64,000 nucleotides of DNA from Enemella evansiae (GCF_002250705.1 NZ_NMVP01000001.1:620001-684000), one strand, 5' to 3'. Shown: positions 45,321 to 53,196, numbered from the stretch's first letter. Translations and numbers: made by a program. Notes: generated from the letters alone by a model not told the origin.

Positions 45321-46310
45321 ATGGCGGGCATGGTCGAGACCGCGCCCGCCAAGCTGATGCTGCTGGACACCGCAAGCCTCTATTTCCGTGCCTTCTACGG
45401 GTTGCCGGACAGCATCCGCACCCCCGACGGGCAGCCGGTGAACGCGGTCCGTGGGTTGCTGGACTTCATCGCCCGGCTGGTCACCGACCACTCCCCGACC
45501 CAGCTCGCCGCCGGCTGGGACAACGACTGGCGGCCGCAGTGGCGGGTGGATCTGCTGCCCTCCTACAAGACCCATCGGGTCGCCCCGGAGGTGTCGGCGG
45601 AGCAGGGCTCGGTGGTGGGGGCCGGTGGGGTCGGCGCCGAGACCGGGGTCGCCGAGGAGTCCCCCGACGGGCTCTCCCACCAGGTGCCGTGGATCGAGGA
45701 GACGCTGACCGCGTTGGGCATCGCGATCGTCGGCGCGGACGGTTACGAGGCCGACGACGTGATCGGTTCGCTGGCCACCCAGAGTGAGGTGCCCTGCGAT
45801 GTGGTCACCGGGGACCGGGATCTGTTCCAGCTGGTCGACGATGCCGCCGGGGTGCGGATCCTCTACACCGCGCGCGGGATGTCGAACCTGCAGGTCGTCG
45901 ACGGCGCCTGGGTGAAGGCGAAGTACGACATCGACGCCCGCCACTACGCCGACTTCGCGGCGCTGCGCGGCGACACCTCCGATGGGATCCCCGGGGTGAA
46001 GGGCATCGGCGAGAAGACCGCCGCCGGGCTGGTGAACCGGTTCGGCGATCTCGATCAGCTGATCGAGGCGGCGCTCGATCCGGAGAGCGGGATGACCGGG
46101 ACCCAGCGCAAACGCTTCGACGAGGCCGCCGACTATCTGGCGGTGGCCGGTGAGGTGGTCCGGGTACGCCGGGATCTCGACCTGGGCGTACAACCCGGTG
46201 ATCTGGAGCTGCCGTCGGCCCCCGCCGACCCGGACGCCTTCGCCGAACTCACCACCCGGTTGGGGCTGGGCTCCAGCGCCGAACGCGTCCTGAAGGCCCT
46301 CGCCAGGTAG
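45321..46310 (+). CDS. 5'-3' exonuclease (FEN/PolA N-domain type)
   Basis: A 329-residue stand-alone 5'-nuclease of the type found beside PolA. Metal sites are complete: LLDTASLYFRAFYG, DGYEADDVIGSLA, VTGDRDLFQLVDD, LRGDTSDGIPGVKGIGEKTAAGL (the H3TH motif). Between residues about 90 and 115 (counted from ATG 45321) there is a Gly/Ala/Val/Glu-rich stretch (SVVGAGGVGAETGVAEES) in the helical-arch region, longer than in homologues I recall. Start is ATG 45321 or 45330; neither has a strong ribosome site. Confidence 0.9.
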   Translation: MAGMVETAPAKLMLLDTASLYFRAFYGLPDSIRTPDGQPVNAVRGLLDFIARLVTDHSPTQLAAGWDNDWRPQWRVDLLPSYKTHRVAPEVSAEQGSVVGAGGVGAETGVAEESPDGLSHQVPWIEETLTALGIAIVGADGYEADDVIGSLATQSEVPCDVVTGDRDLFQLVDDAAGVRILYTARGMSNLQVVDGAWVKAKYDIDARHYADFAALRGDTSDGIPGVKGIGEKTAAGLVNRFGDLDQLIEAALDPESGMTGTQRKRFDEAADYLAVAGEVVRVRRDLDLGVQPGDLELPSAPADPDAFAELTTRLGLGSSAERVLKALAR

Positions 46311-46318
46311 CACTCCAC

Positions 46319-46379
46319 GCTCATCGAGTAGGTCGCCATGCGCAGCGAAGCGGAGCAATGGCGACCGTGTCGAGATGAC
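46319..46379. repeat. Family A palindromic element, copy 5
   Basis: Ends GCTCATCGAGTAG and GTGTCGAGATGAC, perfect 9-bp stem GGTCGCCAT/ATGGCGACC and 18-nt loop GCGCAGCGAAGCGGAGCA, almost the loop of copy 1. It starts 9 bp after the exonuclease stop. The next 86 bp (46380-46465) show only a 7-bp hairpin (GGATCGA / TCGATCC, 46434-46455). Confidence 0.85.
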
Positions 46380-46465
46380 CCAGCCCACCATCGGAATCTG
46401 GGAGCGGATGGGCTGGGCCCACGCTGGCCGATCGGATCGAGGTCTGGATCGATCCCGAAATGTTG

Positions 46466-46494
46466 CTGACAGTTTTCCGACCCGCAACTATCCT
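46466..46494 (+). promoter_or_regulatory. Sigma-A-like promoter before the small ORF
   Basis: CTGACA (46466-46471), a 17-bp spacer and TATCCT (46489-46494) give the best vegetative promoter in the window. Transcription would begin near 46501, about 70 bases before the 33-codon ORF. Confidence 0.7.
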
Positions 46495-46569
46495 GTTTAC
46501 GGGTCAGTACCCGCTTGCGGGGAAACTGGTCCGCGACCGACAAGAACTTCCGGGAAGGAGGAGCACCGA

Positions 46570-46671
46570 ATGATCAGCCTGTGTCCGATGGCCTACGCCG
46601 AAGAGCACGATCGGGGTGTGCTCGCTCGCCCCTGCCTGCGCCGCCGCACCATCGACGGGTGTCCGGGTTGA
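46570..46671 (+). CDS. 33-residue small ORF, candidate leader peptide
   Basis: ATG 46570 has a very strong ribosome site (AAGGAGGAG, six-base spacing). The peptide begins MISLCPMAYAEEHDRG and ends CLRRRTIDGCPG; it has three cysteines and five arginines, several clustered in codons 20-26. A good promoter lies upstream and an intrinsic terminator follows, 37 bp after its stop, in front of the HNH gene. The word CCTGCCTGCGC in its coding sequence (46631-46641) is repeated in the terminator's 5' arm and loop (46713-46723). It may be a leader peptide controlling the HNH gene, or an independent small protein; I recognise no homologue. Confidence 0.55.
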   Translation: MISLCPMAYAEEHDRGVLARPCLRRRTIDGCPG

Positions 46672-46708
46672 TCCCTGAGGTCCATGCCTCGGGGTCAGCA
46701 TGTGTCCA

Positions 46709-46744
46709 CCGTCCTGCCTGCGCGCAGGGCGGTTTTTGTTTGTC
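46709..46744 (+). terminator. Intrinsic terminator between the small ORF and the HNH gene
   Basis: CCGTCCTGC pairs with GCAGGGCGG (nine pairs, one T-G) across a 6-nt loop, followed at once by TTTTTGTTT. This is the most complete intrinsic terminator in the window. It lies 39 bp before the HNH start, so it is either the end of the small-ORF unit or an attenuator. Confidence 0.8.
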
Positions 46745-46782
46745 CACAGCTGAATCGATGTGACCGGAGAGGAGGAGAACCA

Positions 46783-47223
46783 ATGAGCGGAGTACTGGTG
46801 TTGAACGCGGACAACACCGCGTTGCACACCGTGTCGGTGAAGCACGCGATCGGCATGCTGGTGCGTGAAGTGGCCATCGTCGAGGAGGCGCGTGAGGGTC
46901 ACGAGATCGGCCCCTACCCCTGGCCGTTGGTGCTCCGCCTGATCCGCTACGTCAAGACCACCTTCCTCTACACCCGCCCGCCGGGATGGACGAAGCGTGG
47001 TGTGCTGAAGCGTGACCGGCACGTCTGCGCCTACTGCGGTGGCTACGCCAACACGGTGGACCACCTGGTGCCGCAGTCGCGCGGTGGCCCGAACTCGTGG
47101 TTGAACACGGTTGCCGCGTGCAGCCCGTGCAACCTGAACAAGGCCAACCGCACGCCGAAGGAAGCGGGGTTGGAGCTGCGGTACAAGCCGCACGTCCCGA
47201 CCCGCGTCCAACTGGTCCGCTGA
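46783..47223 (+). CDS. HNH endonuclease family protein
   Basis: A 146-residue protein with an HNH nuclease fold. The N-terminal ~60 residues (VLVLNADNTALHTVSVKHAIGMLV) are typical of a widespread chromosomal HNH family. The HNH part has zinc cysteines (CAYCGG, CSPCN) and the ligand/catalytic DHLVPQSRGGPNSWLNTVAA. ATG 46783 has a strong GGAGGAG site. The family is not a homing endonuclease in a defined intron, and its biological role is unknown. The terminator 46709-46744 just upstream suggests regulated read-through. Confidence 0.88.
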   Translation: MSGVLVLNADNTALHTVSVKHAIGMLVREVAIVEEAREGHEIGPYPWPLVLRLIRYVKTTFLYTRPPGWTKRGVLKRDRHVCAYCGGYANTVDHLVPQSRGGPNSWLNTVAACSPCNLNKANRTPKEAGLELRYKPHVPTRVQLVR

Positions 47224-47236
47224 CCCCGGGACCCAC

Positions 47237-47353
47237 GTTCATCGAGTAGCAGCGCCCCGGCTTCGCCTGCGAAGCCGGGGCGCTGCGTGTCGAGATGAAC
47301 TGGGCCGCAGGGTTCCTCTCGACACCGGGCGCTGCGCGCCCTACTCGAGGAAC
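47237..47353. repeat. Two family A elements (copies 6 and 7) between convergent genes
   Basis: 47237-47300 has ends GTTCATCGAGTAG and CGTGTCGAGATGAAC and an exceptionally long perfect 16-bp stem (CAGCGCCCCGGCTTCG and its complement) with a 4-nt loop. 47312-47353 is a smaller relative with ends GTTCCTCTCGACA and TACTCGAGGAAC around GGGCG-N5-CGCCC; here the end sequence has changed from ATC to CTC on both sides, keeping complementarity. The pair fills the gap between the HNH and metW stops and could terminate both. Confidence 0.88.
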
Positions 47354-47362
47354 GTGGGAACG

Positions 47363-47962
47363 TCAGGCGCGGGTGAGCACGTACACGGCCGAACCCGCGA
47401 GCAGGTTCGCACCCCGTTGCCAGCGCAACGGTCGACCGTCGTCGGTGAGCGCGATCCGTTGCTCCACGGCGAATCCGGAGGCGGCGAAGAACTCCTCCAG
47501 GTCGGTCAGGGTGGTGTAGCGGACGTTCGGGCTGTCGTACCAGGTGTAGGGCAGGTCCCGTGAGATCGGCATCCGGCCGCGGACCACCGACACCCGGTTC
47601 CGCCACCAGCCGAAGTTGGGCACCGAGACGATGCAGCGGTGTCCGATCCGCGCCATCTCCGGCAGCACCCGGCCCGGGTGGCGGACCGCCTGGATCGTTC
47701 GGGACAGCACCACGGTGTCGTAGGAGTCGTCGGCGAAGTGGTCGAGTTCGGCATCGATGTCGAGTTCGATGACCGGTACACCGCGGCGGATCGCCTGCAG
47801 CACCTGTTCGTCGTCGCTGTCCACCCCGGTCCCGGTGCAGGCCTTCTCGGTCATCAGATGCCGCAGCAACCGACCCTCGCCACAGCCGAGATCGAGCACC
47901 CGGGACCCGGGCGGGATCAGCTCGGCGACCAGCGCCAGATCGGCGCGCAACTGATCGCTCAT
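47363..47962 (-). CDS. metW: Methionine biosynthesis protein MetW
   Basis: A 199-residue SAM-dependent methyltransferase-fold protein of the MetW family. VLDLGCGEGRLLRHL (residues 23-37) is the SAM-binding motif; SNPNFGWWRNR-like VPNFGWWRNRVSVVRGRMP and LPYTWYDSPNVRYTTLTDLEEF are MetW signatures. MetW forms a partnership with MetX in homoserine acylation. ATG 47962 overlaps the metX stop by four bases (ATGA), the usual metXW order. Confidence 0.92.
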   Translation of the reverse strand: MSDQLRADLALVAELIPPGSRVLDLGCGEGRLLRHLMTEKACTGTGVDSDDEQVLQAIRRGVPVIELDIDAELDHFADDSYDTVVLSRTIQAVRHPGRVLPEMARIGHRCIVSVPNFGWWRNRVSVVRGRMPISRDLPYTWYDSPNVRYTTLTDLEEFFAASGFAVEQRIALTDDGRPLRWQRGANLLAGSAVYVLTRA

Positions 47963-49107
47963 CGCTGCTCCCCGGCCGACCCGGCCAGCGAGAGGAATGC
48001 CCGCAGCGTGTCGTGGTAGGCGGGGATCGGCAGCAGGAACGAGTCGTGCCCCCACGGCGAGGTGATCTCCCGGAAGGTGGTCGGGCACCCGGCCCGCTCC
48101 AGGGTGCTCGCGATCCGCCGCGAATGGCTGGTGTCGAACCGCCAGTCCGAATCGAAGGACAGCACGCAGAACCGGGTCCCGGCGGCCGCGACCTTCGTCA
48201 GCGACTCCCCCTGGGCGAACGCGTCGAAATAGTCCATCACCCGGGTCAGATAGAGATAGCTGAGCGCGTCGAAGCGGTTCAGGAAGGTCTCGCCCTGGTG
48301 GTTGAGATAGCTCTCCACCTCGAAGTCCACGCCGAAACCGTGCCGGGGGGTCGTCGAGTCCTGGAATCGGCGACCGAACTTCTCCGCCATCGCCTCCTCG
48401 GACAGATAGGTGATGTGCGCCATCATCCGGGCGATCGACAGCCCCACCTCGGGCAGCGTGCCCTCATCGAGATAGTGACCGGCGCGGAATCCGGGATCGC
48501 GCATGATCGCCTCGCGGGCCACCGCGGAGAAGGCGATGTTCTGTGCGCTGAGCCGGCTGGAGGCAGCGATGATCACCGCATTCTCCACCTGCTCAGGAAA
48601 AGCGAGCGCCCACTGGAGCACCTGCATCCCGCCGAGCGAGCCGCCGACGGCGGCCGCCAGTCGGGACACCCCGAGGTGGTCGAGCAGCGCCCGGTGCACG
48701 GTGACGAAGTCGATCATCTGCAGCAGCGGGAAATCCAGACCGTAGGCCCGGCCGGTCTCCGGGTTGGTCGATGCCGGCCCGGTGCTGCCGCTGCAACCGC
48801 CGAGCAGATTCGGCGCGATCACGAAGAACCGGTCGGTGTCCACCGGCCGGCCGGGGCCGATCAGGTTGTCCCACCAGCCCGGTTTCTTCGCCCCGTCGTG
48901 GAATCCGGCGGCGTGGGCATCACCGGTGAGCGCATGGCAGATGAACACCGCGTTGCTGGCGTCGTCGTTCAACGTGCCATAGGTCTCGTAGGCGATCTCC
49001 ACCTCGCCGAGTGTTGCCCCGCTGGCGAGCAGCAACGGGTGGGAGGCGTCGAACAGGCGTACCCGCTGGGTGCCGACCTGCCCGACGCCGCAATCAGTTG
49101 GTGCCAC
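47959..49107 (-). CDS. metX: Homoserine O-acetyltransferase
   Basis: A 382-residue alpha/beta-hydrolase-fold acyltransferase making O-acetylhomoserine for methionine synthesis. Nucleophile GGSLGGMQVLQWA, Asp in VLSFDSDWRFD, His in SPWGHDSFLLP. GTG 49107 (VAPTDCGVGQVGTQ) is chosen; it lies inside the last codons of metY, overlapping by 14 bases, so translation is coupled. An in-frame GTG at 49140 is a less likely start. Cytoplasmic; partner of MetW. Confidence 0.93.
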   Translation of the reverse strand: MAPTDCGVGQVGTQRVRLFDASHPLLLASGATLGEVEIAYETYGTLNDDASNAVFICHALTGDAHAAGFHDGAKKPGWWDNLIGPGRPVDTDRFFVIAPNLLGGCSGSTGPASTNPETGRAYGLDFPLLQMIDFVTVHRALLDHLGVSRLAAAVGGSLGGMQVLQWALAFPEQVENAVIIAASSRLSAQNIAFSAVAREAIMRDPGFRAGHYLDEGTLPEVGLSIARMMAHITYLSEEAMAEKFGRRFQDSTTPRHGFGVDFEVESYLNHQGETFLNRFDALSYLYLTRVMDYFDAFAQGESLTKVAAAGTRFCVLSFDSDWRFDTSHSRRIASTLERAGCPTTFREITSPWGHDSFLLPIPAYHDTLRAFLSLAGSAGEQR

Positions 49108-50422
49108 CGGTTGCCTTCTCCAGCGCCTGGTCCAGATCACCGATCAGATCGTCCACCTGCTCGATCCCGATCGAGAGCCGCACCATGTCCGCCGGTACGC
49201 CGGCCGCTTCCAGCTCCTCCTCGGTGAGCTGGGAGTGGGTGGTGGAGGCGTTGTGGATCGCCAGCGACTTCGCATCACCGATGTTCGCCAGATGCGAGAA
49301 CAGCTGCAGTCCTTCCACGAAACGAGATCCGGCCGCCCGGCCATCCTTCAACCCGAAGGAGATCAACCCCGAATATCCGTGGCCGGTGAACATCCGGTCC
49401 GCGACCTCCTTGTAGGCGTTGTCCGGCAGGCCCGGGTAGTTGACCCAGGCGACCGCCGGATGCTGCTGCAGGTGCTGTGCGATCGCCAGCGCGTTCTCGC
49501 TGTGCCGCTCCATCCGCACATGCAGGGATTCCAACCCCTGCAGGAAGAGCCACGAGTGCATCGGGGCCAGGGTGGCACCGGTGTTGCGGAGCAGCACGGT
49601 CCGGGCCCGGATGATGTACGCCGCCTCGCCGACCGCCTCGGTCCAGACCACACCGTGGTAGGCACCGTCCGGGCCGGTCAGCCCGGGGAACCGGTCGGCG
49701 TTCGCGGCCCAGTCGAAGCGACCGGAGTCGACGATCACGCCACCCATCGAGGTGCCGTGGCCGCCGATGTACTTGGTGGCGGAGTGCACGGCGACATCGA
49801 CACCGTGGTCGAACACCCGGCACAGGTGCGGGGTGGCCGAGGTGTTGTCGACGATGAACGGCAGGCCCTGGGCGTGCGCCGCCTCGGACCAGGCGTCCAG
49901 GTCGAGCACGTTGACCTTCGGGTTGCCGAGTGTCTCGCCGAACACCAGCCGGGTCTTGTCATCCACCTGTGCGGCCAGGTCCTCGGGGCGATCCGGGTCG
50001 ACGAAACGGACCTCGATCCCATACTGCGGCAGGGTGTGCGCGAAGAGCGCGAAGGTGCCGCCGTAGAGGGTGGCGACCGCGACGATGTTGTCACCGGCGT
50101 AGCAGAGGTTGAGCACCGAATAGGTGACCGCGGCCGCCCCGGAAGCGGTCGCGAGCGCGCCGACGCCGCCCTCGAGTGCGGTGATCCGCTCCTCGAACAC
50201 CGAGGTCGTCGGGTTCATGATCCGGGTGTAGATGTTGCCCGGCGTCTTCAGTGCGAACAGGTCGGCGGCGTGCTCGGTGTCGTCGAAGACGTAGGAGGTG
50301 GTCTGGTAGATCGGCACCGCACGCGCATTGGTGGCGCTGTCCGGTTCCTCCTGCCCGGCATGCACCATCAGCGTCTCGGGACGGTAGTCGGGGGTGGGCT
50401 GATCGGCGGGCTGCTCGGACAT
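49094..50422 (-). CDS. metY: O-acetylhomoserine sulfhydrylase
   Basis: A 442-residue PLP enzyme of the Cys/Met metabolism family, making homocysteine from O-acetylhomoserine and sulfide. The PLP lysine lies in VAVHSATKYIGGHGTSMGGV; MNPTTSVFEERITALEGG and ATLYGGTFALFAHTLPQYG are family-specific. ATG 50422 has AGGAGAGG close upstream; an in-frame ATG at 50452 is weaker. First gene of metY-metX-metW. No S-box or other known riboswitch is visible in the 65 bp upstream. Confidence 0.93.
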   Translation of the reverse strand: MSEQPADQPTPDYRPETLMVHAGQEEPDSATNARAVPIYQTTSYVFDDTEHAADLFALKTPGNIYTRIMNPTTSVFEERITALEGGVGALATASGAAAVTYSVLNLCYAGDNIVAVATLYGGTFALFAHTLPQYGIEVRFVDPDRPEDLAAQVDDKTRLVFGETLGNPKVNVLDLDAWSEAAHAQGLPFIVDNTSATPHLCRVFDHGVDVAVHSATKYIGGHGTSMGGVIVDSGRFDWAANADRFPGLTGPDGAYHGVVWTEAVGEAAYIIRARTVLLRNTGATLAPMHSWLFLQGLESLHVRMERHSENALAIAQHLQQHPAVAWVNYPGLPDNAYKEVADRMFTGHGYSGLISFGLKDGRAAGSRFVEGLQLFSHLANIGDAKSLAIHNASTTHSQLTEEELEAAGVPADMVRLSIGIEQVDDLIGDLDQALEKATGGTN

Positions 50423-50487
50423 CTGTTCCTCTCCTTCGCTCGGGCGCGTCACACGCTAGCCAGCACCCCCACCGGTCCCGTTCCATC

Positions 50488-51078
50488 TCAGGTGGTGAAC
50501 CCGCTCAGTTCCTGGCTGCCGAGTGGTAGGCGTAGCAGGATCTCGTAGCGGGATCGCCCACCCGGTCCCTGTCGGCGGTGGCTCTGCACCACCACCAGTT
50601 CGTCGGCGGTCAGCTCGAAGGAGCCGAAGGAGTCGATCACCCGCAGCCACTTGGTGGCCTCGAACCGGCGCCGGGCTCGCGCCATCGTCAGGTGCGGGGT
50701 GAACCGGGAGCCGTCCGGTTCGGCACCCACGGTGCTGGCGGCGGCCCGCCCGGTCCGGCTCAGTGCGGCGAGTTCGTCGGCCCCCTCCGCGACCTGCAGA
50801 TAGAGCACCCGCACCGAGGTCGGGTCCGGGAAGCAGCCGGCGCCACCGAGGCGTACCCGGAACGGGGCGGTCCGGGCGGCGATCTCGCCGAGCCGCTCCA
50901 GCAGCGGTTCGATGCTGCGTTCGGGGCAGTCGTCGATGAACAGCGTGGTCAGGTGCCACTGCTCGGGCAGCACCCAGTTCAGCCGGTGGTCGACCTCGCG
51001 GCGCGGGCCGACATATTCCTCCAATCGTTCGATCAGCTGCGGCGGCGGAAAGATCGCCGCGAAGATTCGGGTTGTCAT
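50488..51078 (-). CDS. thpR: RNA 2',3'-cyclic phosphodiesterase
   Basis: A 196-residue 2H phosphoesterase (LigT/ThpR). The two catalytic HxT motifs are HLTTLF (about residues 42-47) and HLTMAR (about 129-134); the start MTTRIFAAIFPPPQLIERL is typical. It hydrolyses 2',3'-cyclic phosphates of RNA to 2'-phosphates. It starts only 33 bp from the divergent ATP-dependent ligase, suggesting a shared promoter region and perhaps nucleic-acid end processing. Confidence 0.9.
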   Translation of the reverse strand: MTTRIFAAIFPPPQLIERLEEYVGPRREVDHRLNWVLPEQWHLTTLFIDDCPERSIEPLLERLGEIAARTAPFRVRLGGAGCFPDPTSVRVLYLQVAEGADELAALSRTGRAAASTVGAEPDGSRFTPHLTMARARRRFEATKWLRVIDSFGSFELTADELVVVQSHRRQGPGGRSRYEILLRLPLGSQELSGFTT

Positions 51079-51111
51079 GGTTCGATGGTCCCAGTTGAGC
51101 AAAGGAGAGTC

Positions 51112-52182
51112 ATGCCCGTTTCCGGTCCGGTCCAGCCCCCGGTCAAGCCGATGCTGGCCAAATCGGTGCCCAGCATCCCCGCGGGACGCTGGTATGAGCC
51201 GAAGTGGGACGGTTTCCGCTCGATCGTGTTCGTCGGTGATGACGAGGTGGTGTTGGGCAGCCGGAACGAGAAGCCGCTGACCCGCTACTTCCCGGAGCTG
51301 GTCCAGACCTTCACCGAGCAGCTCGGCACCTCCTGTGTGCTGGACGGTGAGATCGTGGTCGCCGACCCGGAGCAGAACCGGTTGGAGTTCGAGGTGCTGC
51401 AGCAGCGCATCCATCCCGCGGTCAGCCGGATCACCAAGCTGGCTTCGGAAACGCCGGCGAGCTTCGTCGCCTTCGATCTGCTCGCGCTGGGTGATCGGGA
51501 TCTGATGGGTGAGCCGTTCCGGGTACGCCGGGAGCTGCTCGTCGAGCTGTTCACCGATCTGCAACCACCGCTGCATCTCACCCCGCTGACCACCGATGGG
51601 CAGACCGCCGAGCGCTGGTTCGAACTCTTCGAGGGGGCCGGGCTGGACGGGGTGATCGCCAAGGATCCCGAGCAGGCGTACCAGCCGGACAAGCGGGTGA
51701 TGAACAAGGTCAAGCATGTCCGCACCGCCGACTGCGTGGTCGCGGGATATCGCGCCCACAAGAACGATCCGGAGGCGATCGGTTCGCTGCTGCTCGGCCT
51801 CTATGACGATGCCGGCAACCTCGCCTCGCTCGGGGTGATCGGCGCGTTCCCGGCAGCGCGGCGCAAGGAGTTGTACGCCGAGCTGCAGCCATTGGTCTGT
51901 GGTTTCGAGGAGCATCCGTGGGCCTGGGCCGAGCAGCTGGCCGGGAACCGGACCCCGCGGGCCGGTGAGGGGTCGCGGTGGAACAACGGCAAGGATCTGT
52001 CGTTCACCCCGCTGCGCCCGGAGCTGGTCGTCGAGGCGAAATATGACTATCTGGAAGGGAATCGCTTCCGGCACACCGCCCAGTTCGTCCGCTGGCGCCC
52101 CGACCGCGATCCACGCTCGTGCACCTTCGACCAGCTCGAGCAGCCGGTGCGGTTCGACCTGGCCGAGGTGCTCGGTTCCTGA
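51112..52182 (+). CDS. ligC: ATP-dependent DNA ligase (LigC type)
   Basis: A 356-residue minimal ATP-dependent ligase: adenylation domain (about 1-205) and OB-fold (about 206-340), without an N-terminal DNA-binding domain. Motif I is EPKWDGFR (adenylated Lys29), motif III FVAFDLLAL, motif IV LDGVIAK, motif V DCVVAGYRAHKN. This matches mycobacterial LigC, a repair ligase accessory to the NAD-dependent LigA. ATG 51112 with AAAGGAGAG five bases upstream. No Ku or polymerase genes are linked here. Confidence 0.9.
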   Translation: MPVSGPVQPPVKPMLAKSVPSIPAGRWYEPKWDGFRSIVFVGDDEVVLGSRNEKPLTRYFPELVQTFTEQLGTSCVLDGEIVVADPEQNRLEFEVLQQRIHPAVSRITKLASETPASFVAFDLLALGDRDLMGEPFRVRRELLVELFTDLQPPLHLTPLTTDGQTAERWFELFEGAGLDGVIAKDPEQAYQPDKRVMNKVKHVRTADCVVAGYRAHKNDPEAIGSLLLGLYDDAGNLASLGVIGAFPAARRKELYAELQPLVCGFEEHPWAWAEQLAGNRTPRAGEGSRWNNGKDLSFTPLRPELVVEAKYDYLEGNRFRHTAQFVRWRPDRDPRSCTFDQLEQPVRFDLAEVLGS

Positions 52183-52304
52183 ACCCGAACGGTTGCCGGA
52201 TCCCGGCCGATCGATCCTGATCTGCATACCGCACGTAGGCAGAACCGAATCGTTGTAGCGGGACCCCTGGCAGGCCAACGAAGGGCGATCCGCGGGCCCG
52301 GTGT

Positions 52305-53072
52305 TCAGCCGGCGCTGGGCACACTCAACCCGGCGGGCAGCAACGGTTCCAGCACCGCCAGGAGTCGCCGGTGCACCGTCGGCATCGCCTCGGCGGTGAG
52401 CCGTTCCGCGGGCGCCGTCAGCGAGACCGCCGCGATCGGCGTACGCCCACGCAGCAAGGGAATCGCGAGGCAGGCGACCCCCGGCTCGTTCTCCCGGATC
52501 TCGGTGGCGTACCCGGTCCGCCGGGCATCGCAGATCACCCGCCAGATGTGCTCCTCATCCGGGCTGAGCCGCCCGGGCAGCACGGCCAGGTAACCGGTCA
52601 GCATCGAGCGGTCCACATCGGAGAAACCGAGCATCGCCCGGCCCATCGCCGACACCGCGGCGGGCACCACGCGGCCGACCGCGGACCAGACGCGCATCGC
52701 CCCGGCCGGTTCGACCTTGTCCAGATAGACCACTTCGGCGCCCTGCAGGGCCCCCAGGTGCACGATCTCCCCCAGCTCCTCGGCCACCACGGTGAGCGGA
52801 TCGTGCAGCAACCCGGCCAGATTCTCGGTCGCCAGGAACCGCTCACCCAGGCGAACCGCGGCCGGGCCGAGCCGATAGAGCCCGTCGACCTGGGCGACGA
52901 ACCCGTGCGTCTTCAACGTGCTCAGCGCCCGGTAGGCGGTGGACTTGTTGATCTCGGCCCGCTCGGCGAGGGCGGCCAGCGAGGCACCGTCGGGTCCGAC
53001 CGCGGACAGCTCGACCAGCAGCAGCATGGCGCGCGAGATCGCCTCGATCGGTGCGGGAGCGGCGGTGCTCAT
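52305..53072 (-). CDS. IclR family transcriptional regulator
   Basis: A 255-residue IclR regulator with N-terminal winged helix (about 9-65; LAALAERAEINKSTAYRALSTLKTHGFV) and C-terminal effector domain (about 80-250; VSAMGRAMLGF, NEPGVACLAIPLLRG). It is divergent from a metabolite transporter and 2-hydroxyacid dehydrogenase, which it probably controls through the dyad at 53146. The effector is likely a small organic acid, as usual for IclR. The 122 bp beyond its stop, up to the convergent ligase, show no clear element. Confidence 0.9.
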   Translation of the reverse strand: MSTAAPAPIEAISRAMLLLVELSAVGPDGASLAALAERAEINKSTAYRALSTLKTHGFVAQVDGLYRLGPAAVRLGERFLATENLAGLLHDPLTVVAEELGEIVHLGALQGAEVVYLDKVEPAGAMRVWSAVGRVVPAAVSAMGRAMLGFSDVDRSMLTGYLAVLPGRLSPDEEHIWRVICDARRTGYATEIRENEPGVACLAIPLLRGRTPIAAVSLTAPAERLTAEAMPTVHRRLLAVLEPLLPAGLSVPSAG

Positions 53073-53131
53073 GGGGCCTCCTCGATGTGGACGGGATTGC
53101 GCTCAGCCGGGACGCCATGCACAATCATTCC

Positions 53132-53166
53132 GCTAGGAGAAGCTAGCATTTTGCTCTGCAAAATGC
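53132..53166. promoter_or_regulatory. IclR-type operator(s) in the divergent promoter
   Basis: GCATTTTGC-N3-GCAAAATGC (53146-53166) is a perfect 9-3-9 dyad, AT-rich in a GC-rich genome. A second dyad GCTAG-N6-CTAGC (53132-53147) abuts it. Both lie between the IclR start (53072) and the transporter ATG (53197), 31 bp before the latter. Confidence 0.75.
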
Positions 53167-53196
53167 AAGACCAACGATGTTCTGCCAGGAGCGACC

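Noticed and set aside
46783..47223. Homing endonuclease or group I intron remnant
   Set aside because: The HNH gene is a stand-alone member of a chromosomal family; flanking DNA shows no intron core or split gene.
50423..50487. SAM-responsive riboswitch before metY
   Set aside because: The 65-bp space is too short and shows no S-box, SAM-II or SAM-IV features.
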